Below, in pieces: positions 1 to 8,507 of a stretch of DNA of 15,905 nt. Both the position numbers and the translations under genes were made by a program. The DNA comes from Zygnema cylindricum (lineage: Eukaryota; Streptophyta; Zygnematophyceae; Zygnematales; Zygnemataceae), in assembly GCA_037447655.1 (NCBI GenBank), contig JBBHKE010001339.1, positions 502,669 to 518,573 on the forward strand, in the 5' to 3' direction. The notes under the pieces were generated by a model that was not told where the DNA came from, did no database searches, and saw only the letters and a program-made list of their open reading frames with translations. Position 1 is the stretch's first letter. Each line of letters opens with the position of its first letter.

Positions 1-484
1 ATCATGGGTGTCCACGGCCGATGGACCCAAAACTCTTTGTCCTGTACCACCCTCCTCCAACAGCTCCATCATCAATAACACCATCAACACCATCACTATC
101 GCCATCACTATTATCATTATCTCCCATCGAAATCATCACTATCACTACCACCATCATGATCACCATCATCACTATCACTACCACCATCATGATTACCATC
201 ATCACTTTCACGACCACCGTCATGATCACCGTCATCATTATCACTATCACCATCATCACTAACTCCCATCAAACACCATGATCACCATCATCACTATCAC
301 TACCACCACCATGATCACCATCATCACTATCACTACCACCATCATGATTACCATCATCACTATCACTATCACCACCATCACTATCTCCCATCGAAATTAT
401 CACTATCACTACCACCATCGTGATCACCATCATCACTATCACTATCAACCATCATCACTCTCTCACCATTACGATAACTATTAA
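1..484. repeat. 33-bp tandem repeat (CAT/CAC/ATC-rich minisatellite) with a 264-bp higher-order period
   Basis: From about position 60 to 475 the sequence is built from trinucleotides such as ATC, ACT, ACC and ATG, arranged in an 11-triplet (33-bp) unit that recurs with small changes. The block beginning CTCCCATCGAAAT occurs at 121 and again at 385, exactly 264 bp (8 x 33) apart, and both copies are followed by nearly identical repeat sequence, so there is a higher-order duplication. Because the period is a multiple of three, all frames stay open for long stretches and give short His/Tyr-rich or Ile/Thr-rich frames. I regard these as by-products of the repeat and not genes. The first ~60 bases are non-repetitive and unassigned. 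Confidence 0.9.
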
Positions 485-1248
485 AAGCACACCGCCCGTC
501 GCTGTTACTTTGAAGGAATCATTAGTGCAAATGCTGAATTAGAATGTATAACACTGAGTTAGTGTAGGTTGACAGAAAGTCCATCCTCAAATAGAGTTAT
601 TGACACTATATTTTGAGTTTTTGTTAAGAAAATGCGCAATCAAATTACTATTATCAACACTGATGGCGATGGGCAGTGTACCATCATAATTACGACAATT
701 CATAGTCCACTAAAACCAAACCAGGCTTACAGGACGGAAATAGACCATATAAGACAAACAATCCCTCCAAAAGCCAAAGAAAGTCATCACTCACAAGATC
801 GTCAAATTTGTGACCTCCCACTGTTCAAAACCGTAAAAAAAACTTGACAAAACCTGAAGAATTCTCAAGTTATAAATGTATTTTTAGGTGGAATAAGTTC
901 AGAAAAAGTTACAACTGTCATCGTCCTCAAAAAAATCTAACTCAAAAAAAATTCCCAACCAAGCAGGCTTTTGTTAGAATTGCCCAAAATCACAGGAATG
1001 TCCATAAAATGACAAAGTCGAGTTCAAAACCTCTGGCAATTTGACAAAAACGATATGAGCGAATAAGTTTTTGATTACAACCTTCCACATAAACGTGGCC
1101 CTGAGTCATTTTTCAACAGATTACACCATAAGAGCCCTAGTTCTATAAGAACCATTCATTTTCTAAAACGCTTTAATCCACCAAAGATCATTTTACCAGA
1201 AATAGCCAGTGGCATCCATCATTTTACAGTGGCATCCCAAAAGAGCTC
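485..1248. other. Non-coding flank downstream of the EXD1-like gene
   Basis: This AT-rich stretch has no convincing coding sequence; the open frames at 632-847 and 844-1044 have no recognisable domain and look random. It lies 3' of the minus-strand exonuclease gene, so its right part should hold that gene's 3' UTR and poly(A) site, but I see no clear AATAAA signal. The only striking piece is the SSU-rRNA-like 16-mer near 488-503, described separately. Confidence 0.6.
488..503 (+). other. 16-base match to the universal 3' region of SSU rRNA
   Basis: The bases CACACCGCCCGTCGCT are identical to the near-universal segment at the start of helix 44 in eukaryotic 18S rRNA, the site of the classic 1391/1492-type primers. 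The match ends right after this block: the following bases only loosely resemble 18S sequence. No rRNA gene is present. It may be a tiny inserted rRNA fragment or coincidence. Coordinates are good to within a base or two. Confidence 0.4.
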
Positions 1249-1391
1249 TCATCTCTTCTTGTCTATCCCACTTCCCCCAACAGTCAAGAAGGCAATATGA
1301 GAAACCCAACCCAGGTGCTCCCAAGTGTTCGAACCAGGCTCCACCTTCCTCATGATTTCGCGCACTTCTTGCTTCTCGTCGTAAACCACAC
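1249..1391 (-). CDS. EXD1-like gene, exon 6 (altered C-terminus)
   Basis: The exon starts after GGTTGCAG and encodes VVYDEKQEVREIMRK, which fits the family block Y.EKEEVR.L.RQ directly after the YCG of exon 5. After NTWEHLG the frame continues for 19 unfamiliar residues to a TGA at 1249-1251. In a shifted frame the same DNA encodes EEMRALLGCHCKMM (about 1258-1217), which resembles the conserved DDVRFLL.IYHKMM of the family, and stops at 1193-1195. So either a small indel broke the C-terminus, or the true 3' end is spliced differently. Confidence 0.75.
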
Positions 1392-3226
1392 CTGCAACCA
1401 GCAGCATGTAACCCTAAAAACTCTAAAAAACCCTAAAAAAAGGAACGCTAACAACATTTCAGGCTAACTACATGCACTCTGTACCTGGTGTAGAGAGCCT
1501 AAGAAAAAGGCTACAGAAATGTAAATAGTACAAAAAAAAAAATTACTTTCTAATGCTTTGTCTAATCAACATAAATATTCAACTTCACAAAACAGGAAAG
1601 TCCAGTATTGTCAACAACACCGTTTATAAACCGCTTTTCTGGATTATACACCCACTCAAGAAGTACAGGGGTAATAATAGAAAAATGTGGAGGTTACATG
1701 ATCTTTGCTTCCAAATGATGACATCTTATTGAGTTCCAGACATTCATTTTATTATTTTCCACCAAAGCTATTATTTTCATTCTAGCTTTAGATATGCTGC
1801 ACCATTGCTAGAAAAACATTGATGTCACTATGAAAAAAACATTAATCCCCTTTCAATCCCTCCCTCCACTTTGAATATGCATCATTTCTATCTTCATTAT
1901 CTATTTCAAAGGAAGACCCCACCGTCGCATTTGTAACAAGGACAACAACAACAACAACAAAAATCAACATTTCCACGAAAATGGTCAACCAGTCAACTCC
2001 AACCCACATTTTAAGGTAAACTTTTACTCAATCCAGATCTGGCTCTTTTACTCGTCAAATTTCTTTTGTTTCTTTTTCTTCAGCAGTCGCTGCTGATAAA
2101 TCCCATTAAACAACGTGCATCTTTCTCATTGAATACAGATAATAGAGCACATATTTCCCAGACAAGTCTCCTATTGTTCATACCCTAAGTCTTACACAGA
2201 ATTTAGAACTTCGATAGGCTTTTGTGATAAAAAAAAACACAAAACAAAACTTTCACTGAAACAGTACAATTGGTGAACACCGTAACATCAACTGCCATAC
2301 AAGGTATGACACTGTAAACTGTTTTCTGGGCTTTGAAGCATGAAACAAGATTTGAACTACTCCATTTCTTTGTTCCATATTTTCGAAGCACTGTAAGGAG
2401 GTTCTCTAAATTAATCTAAAGTACGTACACTAACCATTCCTTACAAATACAAATGATGCAAAGGGCACTGATGTCACCCCTTTTCCGAAGCCTCCGTAAC
2501 GAAACTCATAGAACACCGCCCAAATCTGTTCACAGTTACCAGCTTCCATACCATCTAAACTCTGTCTAAGAGCTTCAAACAACATACGGGATTTCGAAAT
2601 GATGATCGTCCAAAGGACAGTCAAAATCAGTGAGGCATTTTGAAACGAGATCCTAAAAAACTGAACTATCTTAGCTGCAAAATTTGACGCATAGGGCATA
2701 ACCCTTCAAAAAACCCTAAAACACGACGACTGTCCTATTCACTTTCACAATTAGCGTGGACCTTTTTTAAAACGAAATCTTATAACTATAAGGTGAGAAA
2801 TTTGACAACATACCACAGTATCGTTCATCCGCGAGCAAATCAACGAAGGAGATGCAATCATCAACACGTTTAGGGCGTCCTTCGAGTTCCTCTATCATGG
2901 AAAAAGCTATCTGAAAAATTAAACGCGGGCCAACTCCCGTTTCAGGATGAGATTTCCTTGCCTCCATTGAAAGGACCAAGAAGAGTGAAGATACATAATG
3001 AATAGGGAAAGAGTGGCAAAAAGCTGGGTAAACTGGACGAAAAGAAAGAGGGGAGTGAATGTGAAGGAGCAAGGGCGAGGGAGAAGGTGAAAAAGAGAGG
3101 GAGGGGGAGAGGGAAGAGAAAATTGAAGAGGGAGAGAGCAAGGAGAGAGAGAGGGAGAGAGAGCGACAAAGGAGAATTCATGAAAATGTGCCTGTCAAAG
3201 CCATTTGGGAATATTTGACCTAAGGG

Positions 3227-3300
<74 letters not shown>

Positions 3301-5653
3301 GGAGAGAAAGAGAGAGAGAGAGAGAGGGAGAGAGGCTGTAGAGGCAGGAGAAAAAAAACAACATAAAAGACAAAAACTATCAGGCAGAGAAAAATAAAAG
3401 AGTGACTTCAGAAAAAATGGGCTGAAGAAGAAAAAAGGAAGAATGAAAAGAATGGGAATGACATTTAAATGAAGGTCGACCATAAATCAAATCAAAAGTT
3501 TCATGCACAAAAAAATCACAAAATAATTCAGGGAGGAATCTTTAACTTCAACCAGAAAAATACACAAAACATTCTGGTATCATAACAAGATCGTATATAC
3601 ACCTGGGTATCAAACACTCCTTGAAGCTTGATACCATACTGAAAGTACAGTGCCTGCACCATATCCCAAACCCAAAACCTAAATAGTCAGAAAATGGACC
3701 AATTAATTTCAAATATTTGCATTAGCACCTGAAGAGAAACGATAAAGAGCATATGCATAAACACGGTTTTCATAAACTGTGTTAAAAAAAAGAGAAAAAA
3801 ACGGCTAACGCAATTGACAACCGTCAACGTCTGAGGAGAATTGGCAGACATTATAGTCGTAAACACTGATCGTTCCAACTCTACACTTGCGAACTGAAGA
3901 AAACAAGAATACCTCACTATCACGCTTGCAATCATGCACCACTTTTGTCACATGGGGGCTCTCCAGTCCCTTCCGGCATTCTTCCATAAGCACCTCCCCT
4001 CCCGCTACAGCATCCACCAGGTAAACCTCCTTCTCCCAAGCCAACTGCAATATCCAATACCACACTTTCTATTATTATACATTAATTATTATTATACACT
4101 CTTGTTGGAAGTGAGACAGAATTGGTTAACACCATTGTCACCGCATGACCATCTCCTTCTCTGGCCATTGTCTCTGTGTAAAAGCAAGGGTAAAAGAAAA
4201 CCTACAAAAGAAAAACGCCTTTGGTTAACCGAATCATAAAAAAAAATGACGATCAGCTAGTAATGTAAAGCTGCAAATTCTACAGGGTAGAACAAAATAG
4301 ACAATGATAAAATACTCTGAAACAAGAGTTGTAGGTATTGCAGAAAATTTCCATACACCAACTACACGATTAATGCCCTGTAATGGGCAGAGGGTTTCTA
4401 AAATGGAAGTAAAAAAACCTTCAACCGCTATGGACATCTACTTACCTGCATAATACATAGTCGCCCATGGCGCGCCAAATCGACACCTTCACAGTCAAAG
4501 CCGATCACGACAGGATTAGACGATGACGGTTCCCGGAATGCAACAGGTAACTGGCTGCCACGTGTCACCACGTGAATAGGCAATGGCTGCACACTGAGAT
4601 CCTCCAAATGCCCCAAAGTGCTCCGCCGCCGGCAGCCTGCAATTGTAGCGTGACATTCAGCAAATTTAGGACTGTGATTGCTACATAAAAACTGACGATT
4701 AAACTGAGAACGATTTTCCATCTTATAGAGGTTTGAAAAGCACGTGTGAAGAGAGGTGGATATGAGAAAAAAAGGAAGAGATTGGCAAGGAAATGAAGGA
4801 GAGAAACGCATAAGCCTGATAGCTATGAAAGGATATTCATGATGTTTTCTTTTGACCTCCGTGATACGATTGTTTCATTCCTGAAAGAACCTGTGTATAA
4901 AGATGACAATGCAACCTGCCAGAAAAGAAACAGTTGAACCATTGTATACAATGTGCGATAAGTAGAAGAATAATAAGAAACGAACAGTAAACCAACAGTT
5001 GCTTGTCCCAAAAACCAACAGACAAATAAACAGGCTAGATTCCAACATAGAAAATTTAACCAAATATGAGACGACTTAACCTAATAAGAGATAATTTAAC
5101 CTAAAATGAGACAATTAAAGAAAAGTAGCAAAACCAAAATACTGATCCAATATCTACACACAAAAAATACGTTTGCATGGCAGCCAGCACCAAATTCCAG
5201 TCAGCCTTTTCTCATTCAAATTTGGAGAATATTCCAGTTGGCAACAAGTCAACTGTAGCAAATCAAGCATCACCTCTACCTGATTGATGACACTCTGTTA
5301 AACTCCTCCTGGGAGCATTAACAGGAAATTTAAATACTCAGAATTCGTTAATTATGTGAAACTTTCCTCGACAAAAAAGAAATCACAATATTAACGAATG
5401 ATATACCATAACTTCACCAAAAAATGGTTGCAACATCGCAGTATCTGAGGCCAGAAAGAAATTGGAATTCTTAGACTCAAAACGGACCAGATTTGTCAGC
5501 CACAATGGTCTCTAATGAAGAGAAGCACGGTGCTTAAAACAGAAACACAAGTTTCAAACAAGTGAATAATCCAAAAACAGCAGATAAATTAAAAAAAAAA
5601 CATAGGAGCTCACCCGGGGGGGAAGACGTTAAAGGCGGCCACCCCGTCGCCAT
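1249..5653 (-). CDS. EXD1-like 3'-5' exonuclease domain protein, six-exon gene
   Basis: Spliced gene: exons 5653-5614, 4636-4446, 4044-3913, 3653-3603, 2910-2814 and 1391-1249, giving about 217 aa. Every intron is GT-AG and every phase fits. The protein matches the plant DEDD (RNase D/DnaQ-fold) exonuclease family named 3'-5' exonuclease domain-containing or EXD1-like. Visible motifs: motif I around residues 56-66 (VVIGFDCEGVD, Asp61 and Glu63); LCIMQ then YLVDA; motif II around 111-121 (KVVHDCKRDSE, Asp115 or Asp119); ALYFQYGIKLQGVFDTQ at 122-138; IAFSMIEELEG; ISFVDLLADERYCG; and YDEKQEVR near 174-181. Family members continue with a segment resembling DDVRFLL.IYHKMM that carries the last acidic residues; here the frame ends without it. 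The animal relative EXD1 acts in the piRNA pathway and is catalytically inactive; the plant role is not settled. No targeting peptide is obvious. The ATG lies in a good initiation context (GCCATGGCG). Functional status is uncertain because of the 3' end. Confidence 0.85.
1392..2813 (-). other. Intron 5 of the EXD1-like gene
   Basis: This is the longest intron (1422 bp), AT-rich, from donor GTATGT to acceptor GGTTGCAG. Near its 3' end (1410-1440) it carries two AAACCCT-like telo-box motifs in a T-rich pyrimidine tract. The small frames at 2203-2391 and 2430-2699 have no recognisable content. Confidence 0.7.
2814..2910 (-). CDS. EXD1-like gene, exon 5
   Basis: This 97-bp exon encodes IAFSMIEELEGRPKRVDD then CISFVDLLADERYC plus one base. 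The residues match the family region I.YS.IEEQEGR...D..ISFV.LLAD.RYCG. The acceptor is TTTTTCAG and the donor G|GTATGT. The leftover G joins GT from exon 6 to complete the conserved Gly. Confidence 0.9.
2911..3602 (-). other. Intron 4 of the EXD1-like gene, with a long CT tract
   Basis: This 692-bp intron runs from donor GTGTAT to acceptor TTTTTCAG. About half of it (roughly 3060-3350) is purine-only on the plus strand, so the transcript would carry a polypyrimidine (CT)n run upstream of exon 5. The long Ser/Leu-rich open frames here (2942-3373 and 3220-3483, minus strand) are products of the CT repeat and not genes. Confidence 0.85.
3060..3350. repeat. (GA)n/(CT)n microsatellite and flanking polypurine tract
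   Basis: A perfect GA dinucleotide run occupies about 3231-3286 (some 28 units). It is followed by imperfect GA repeats to about 3335 and preceded by G/A-only sequence from about 3060. Such mirror-symmetric purine tracts can form triplex structures and are bound by plant GAGA-binding (BBR/BPC) proteins. Here the tract lies inside an intron. Length is likely variable between individuals or assemblies. Confidence 0.95.
3603..3653 (-). CDS. EXD1-like gene, exon 4 (51-bp micro-exon)
   Basis: A 51-bp exon encodes ALYFQYGIKLQGVFDTQ, exactly the 17 residues that follow motif II in the family. It is bordered by GTGCAG (acceptor) and CAG|GTGTAT (donor) and keeps phase 0 on both sides. It is too short to appear in an ordinary open-reading-frame search. 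Confidence 0.92.
3913..4044 (-). CDS. EXD1-like gene, exon 3 (motif II)
   Basis: This 132-bp, phase-0 exon encodes 44 residues starting LAWEKEVYLVDAVAGGE and ending KVVHDCKRDSE. The HDCKRDSE block is the family's motif II, with Asp115 and Asp119. Its left neighbour is GTATTC (donor) and its right neighbour ATTGCAG (acceptor). The residue order matches plant homologues closely, so the exon is secure. Confidence 0.92.
4045..4445 (-). other. Intron 2 of the EXD1-like gene
   Basis: This 401-bp AT-rich intron has a strong donor (GTAAGT) and an ATTGCAG acceptor. It contains nothing else I can identify. Confidence 0.75.
4446..4636 (-). CDS. EXD1-like gene, exon 2 (motif I)
   Basis: The acceptor is a clear pyrimidine-poor but consensus TTGCAG, and the donor is CAG|GTAAGT. 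The exon encodes the start of the exonuclease domain: PIHVVTRGSQLP, then NPVVIGFDCEGVDLARHGRLCIMQ in two conserved blocks. Asp61 and Glu63 form motif I of the DEDD fold. The stretch holds a CACGTG core inside a 15-mer that also occurs upstream of the start codon. Confidence 0.88.
4637..5613 (-). other. Intron 1 of the EXD1-like gene
   Basis: This 977-bp AT-rich intron runs from GTGAGC (5613 downward) to TTGCAG next to exon 2. I see no coding sequence, RNA gene or repeat in it beyond short homopolymer runs. The frames at 4823-5063 are low-complexity and have no domain. Confidence 0.6.
5614..5653 (-). CDS. EXD1-like gene, exon 1 (start codon)
   Basis: This GC-rich 40-bp coding part begins with ATG in the context CGCCATGGCG and encodes MATGWPPLTSSPP plus one base. 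It ends at a consensus donor (G|GTGAGC). The single leftover base completes a Gly codon with the first two bases of exon 2, which supports the join. The residues are not conserved, so this exon rests on splice signals, phase and start context. An alternative start at 4811, continuous with exon 2, would read through what looks like intron sequence. Confidence 0.65.
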
Positions 5654-5760
5654 GGCGGGGCGCCCAGCGGCCCTCGCATCACCGGCTGGGAGAGGCAGAG
5701 CTGCCACGTGTCACGACAATCAAACTTCAATGATCAGAAAATGAAACTAGTACGTTGCGA
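5654..5760 (-). promoter_or_regulatory. Probable 5' UTR/proximal promoter with a G-box
   Basis: The sequence just upstream of the predicted start codon is locally GC-rich and contains a CACGTG G-box core at 5705-5710, within CTGCCACGTGTCAC. The G-box is a known plant bZIP/bHLH binding element. Its position about 50 bases from the ATG could be promoter or 5' UTR; no TATA box is evident. Function is inferred only. Confidence 0.35.
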
Positions 5761-5773
5761 TACAGTTTTGGCT

Positions 5774-5804
5774 TTGTCCTCGAAAAGGACAACGCAATTG
5801 TCCT
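5774..5804. other. Alternating inverted repeat TTGTCCT / AGGACAA / TTGTCCT
   Basis: Three 7-base arms sit with exactly 5-base spacers: TTGTCCT (5774-5780), AGGACAA (5786-5792) and TTGTCCT (5798-5804). The middle arm can pair with either outer arm, so two mutually exclusive hairpins of equal stem length are possible. It lies about 120 bases upstream of the exonuclease gene's start. Role unknown. Confidence 0.6.
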
Positions 5805-8018
5805 AGGAACAAACGTGCGAACATTTAGTGCGCAGTCCTCAAACCGTGTGAGACTGTGACGCCTGTGAGCCTTTTAAATAACGTATTCGAAAGTTCGGTT
5901 GTTTAAACATGTACACCGTGAATCGTTATTAGCCTTATGTACGCTATATCGGCACCATAAAATTTTGACATCGTTACCCAAAATACAGTGATGAATCTAG
6001 TTTATCTTTGACGTTAAATACGGTTCTTGTAAATTAGAGACAATGGTATGACCGTGCTGTATTCATGAATAGTGTGGTGTACGGAAGTAGTTTGTTAGTA
6101 CAACAGTGTACTTCATTACCGAGATCCGTACGGTATTGGTGTTAACTTATGTAGGTCGCATACAGAGCTTTGCTTTCAAAAATAGTGGAGTCTAGTTTGC
6201 AAAATAAGCGTTCGCATATATTCAGTTGTTCGTTTTTGTGTTTGACAATGAGAACGGATAACATGTCCACATGCTAAAAACTGACCATGTTACGTAAGCG
6301 TATTGTTACATACAAACACATGTTGATAGTCGCGGAAAGTTAAGTCTAAGGGTGAAGTTCCATCATACGATTCTGTAATCGTACGGCCAACTCTACAAAT
6401 CGGGTCGATTGAGGCCACTTCTCCATCAGGCGCCGACATTCATTGCACGAATAAGTTTACTGAGAGTAATATTTCATTCACTTCTCCATCAGGTAGTGTC
6501 AGCAATTACCAATTTGAAGTGACACTAAAAATAAACATGATTATTCGGTGATGAAGTGTTACTATTGCAGTTTCAACGACGACGGAGAGTCGTCATTATA
6601 TCTGCGAAGTGACAATTTCACACTTGTCTGCCGACCATGGATGAGAATTTGTTTGTTCATCGACGAACTAACGACGAGCATGTCTCGTCGTTAAAACGGA
6701 TATGAGGATTATCAAACACAATGCCGACATCAGCAAAACCAAATGAAGCAGTTAAATTAAAATTTACATGCATGAGGTGACGAAAGGGAAGAGAAATAGT
6801 AAATTCACACACGTATGGAAAAATAAAAAAACAAAACAAAACATTGAGGCACACAATGTAGGCTCATGGAGAAATCGTGATACTGTTGTTTTGAAAACTT
6901 AGTTTCGTGCGTACCCGACTTTTTGTACGATTGGGACGTTTCGTGCGTATATTATTAATGTGGAGGTTCGAATGGATTCACGGATTGGGGGAGCAAACGT
7001 ACGGATAAAACTAAAGTGAAGTAAGGGAGTTTTGAGTGGCGTGACTACGAAGTAAGAAATGGACGGCGGATCGTGAAGCGATCCGATTTGAAATATACGA
7101 AACGTTGAAATATGCGCCGTCGATACGAAGCATCTACTTGAGACAAGTGTACTTTAAATAAGACATCGCAACAGCAACGAAACTGCGGTTTTTTTTGGAT
7201 ATGTCCAGGTATGTGACAACGCAGTTGGGACGAAGCTGACAACGCAGCTGCTGTTGATATGAATCAAGTCGGTGGACGAGATTCATACGAAGATCACAAG
7301 TGATTGAGCAAGTTGACTTTTCGGAGATGTCAGTGTAAATATTTGGTTGAACTGTGGTTTGTCCTTTTGTTAATTAGTTTATTAATATATATATTAATTT
7401 ATTCGAACATACATCGATTTATTCGGGTTACACGTAGTAACTTAGGTAGGTGGTAGATAATGTACGGCTGGTATGCCTCCGTACATACAGTAGTGAAATC
7501 CCTAAGTATAACTTGTAGGACTTAGATTATTGTGATCATCACAACTGAGATAATCAAAGAATTGGGAGACTGTTTTTTTCCAACTTTGACCTGTTGGTGT
7601 GATCACTCTGGTTGATATTTTGATGTGAAACTTTGTGAAGATATTCTATGATATAGAAACTATATGTGTGTGTAGTTTCAGTCTATTCTGTTATCTCCAT
7701 AGAATTATGTGAGAAGTCTAATTGGTTAGTTTAAGAAGTTGTCAGTTGTTTTTGGGAAACTCTAGAGCTTATATCTTCTAGATTCCTCGGTGGATTTAAC
7801 TGTAACTCTAGGATTTTACATTGTCTATGGTATACAGCATATTGGTGCAGTTTAACGTCATTCTGTTCATTGTGGAGTAAGTTGTGCTATCTGAAACACA
7901 ACTGTTTCTGAGGTAGTCTGTGGGTGTTTCCGTGAGTATCCGTGGCTGAAATATGCTATGGACAACAAATACCTCTCCATCGAATGAAAGGCATGAGATT
8001 GAACTTCATCAACTCCCA
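5805..8018. other. Long non-coding region with scattered hairpins
   Basis: About 2.2 kb of AT-rich sequence has no convincing coding frame on either strand. Structures I can support are a 15-mer direct repeat (CACTTCTCCATCAGG at 6416-6430 and 6479-6493), hairpins at 6366-6383, 6669-6693 and 7461-7485, and an 18-bp AT palindrome at 7381-7398. The left part is probably the upstream region of the exonuclease gene. The right part lies downstream, in sense, of the gag-like frame and may be remnant element or host DNA. Confidence 0.6.
6669..6693. other. Perfect 10-bp hairpin in a CGACGA-rich patch
   Basis: TAACGACGAG (6669-6678) pairs perfectly with CTCGTCGTTA (6684-6693) across a CATGT loop. A smaller GACGAC/GTCGTC inverted repeat lies about 90 bases to the left. 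Similar ACGACA/TGTCGT hairpins occur near 11247-11266. Confidence 0.5.
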
Positions 8019-8453
8019 TCAACGTCGCCTAACTCGTGCAAGCTCTCGAGTCAAATTAATAATCAAGCGACGAACCTCTATCGTCGCTACCTTCGGTGCC
8101 ACCACTCGGCGATTGAGAAGATCAACTACATTCCTCAATTGTTTTATATCGGGTGGTGGGGGGGGGAAATTCACATGTGGGACCCTTGGAATTTCCCAAA
8201 GATATGTACGCCTCACTTGTACATTTCAGAAGCGTTGTAAAATCGCACTTCGGGCTTCTAAAAATTCGTTTAACTCCGGAGTACGATTTGCACGACGTAG
8301 AATAGTGAATAACCATGGATCGTAAGGGTGATAATGGCGGATTAATTTCGGCACATCAATTTCAAATTCGATCGGTCGACGCACAATCCATGTGAAACGA
8401 TCATCATTAGGCTGAAAATGCCTAATGTACGGGTGAAATTCTATGGGCTCCAT
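8019..8453 (-). pseudogene. Gag-like open frame next to LTR A, with one internal stop
   Basis: An ATG at 8451-8453, 55 bases past the LTR edge, opens a frame starting MEPIEFHPYIRHFQPNDDRF. It runs to a TGA at 8226-8228 and continues in the same frame to a TGA at 8019, about 144 codons in all. The first part is rich in Trp, Tyr, His and Pro (WIVRRPIEF, YHPYDPWLF). The second has a Pro run (NFPPPPPD) and a Leu/Val heptad pattern suggesting a coiled coil. The internal stop reads as TGA where CGA would be expected from C-to-T decay. Position after an LTR and leader suggests gag, but it does not look like ordinary copia gag and has no zinc knuckle. A stretch (FEIDVPKLIRHYHPYDPW) weakly recalls subdomain B of NAC transcription factors. 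No downstream pol is present. Confidence 0.4.
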
Positions 8454-8493
8454 TGCCCACAGAATTCGCAGATCCAAAAGAAGCTAATCTAGA

Positions 8494-8507
8494 TAGTGCC
8501 GACTCCA
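8494..8507 (-). other. Primer-binding-site-like sequence after LTR A
   Basis: Directly after the LTR end, in sense, the minus strand reads TGGAGTCGGCACTA. Retrotransposon primer binding sites begin with TGG because they pair with the CCA end of a tRNA. It is not the usual copia initiator-Met type (TGGTATCAGAGC), and I cannot assign a tRNA to it. Confidence 0.3.

Noticed and set aside
2-484. His/Tyr-rich, Ile/Thr-rich and Met/Val-rich frames at the left edge
   Set aside because: These are products of a 33-bp triplet-based minisatellite; no non-repeat coding sequence is attached.
1-484. CRISPR array
   Set aside because: The repeats are contiguous and degenerate, without unique spacers, in a plant-type genome.
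844-1044. 66-codon open frame on plus
   Set aside because: Lys/Ser-rich, without domain, start context or neighbours; compatible with chance.
1249-1391. Exon 6 as part of a pentatricopeptide-repeat gene
   Set aside because: YDEKQEVREIMRK superficially fits a PPR helix, but the splice phase and the YCG-V-x-Y-x-EK-x-EVR order match the EXD1-like family much better.
2942-3483. Long Ser/Leu-rich open frames on the minus strand
   Set aside because: They are translations of the (CT)n tract inside intron 4; dinucleotide repeats stay open in every frame.
4428-4811. Single-exon start of the exonuclease gene at 4811
   Set aside because: The frame runs through AT-rich sequence ending in TTGCAG right before exon 2, and a GC-rich upstream exon with a good start context joins in the right phase.
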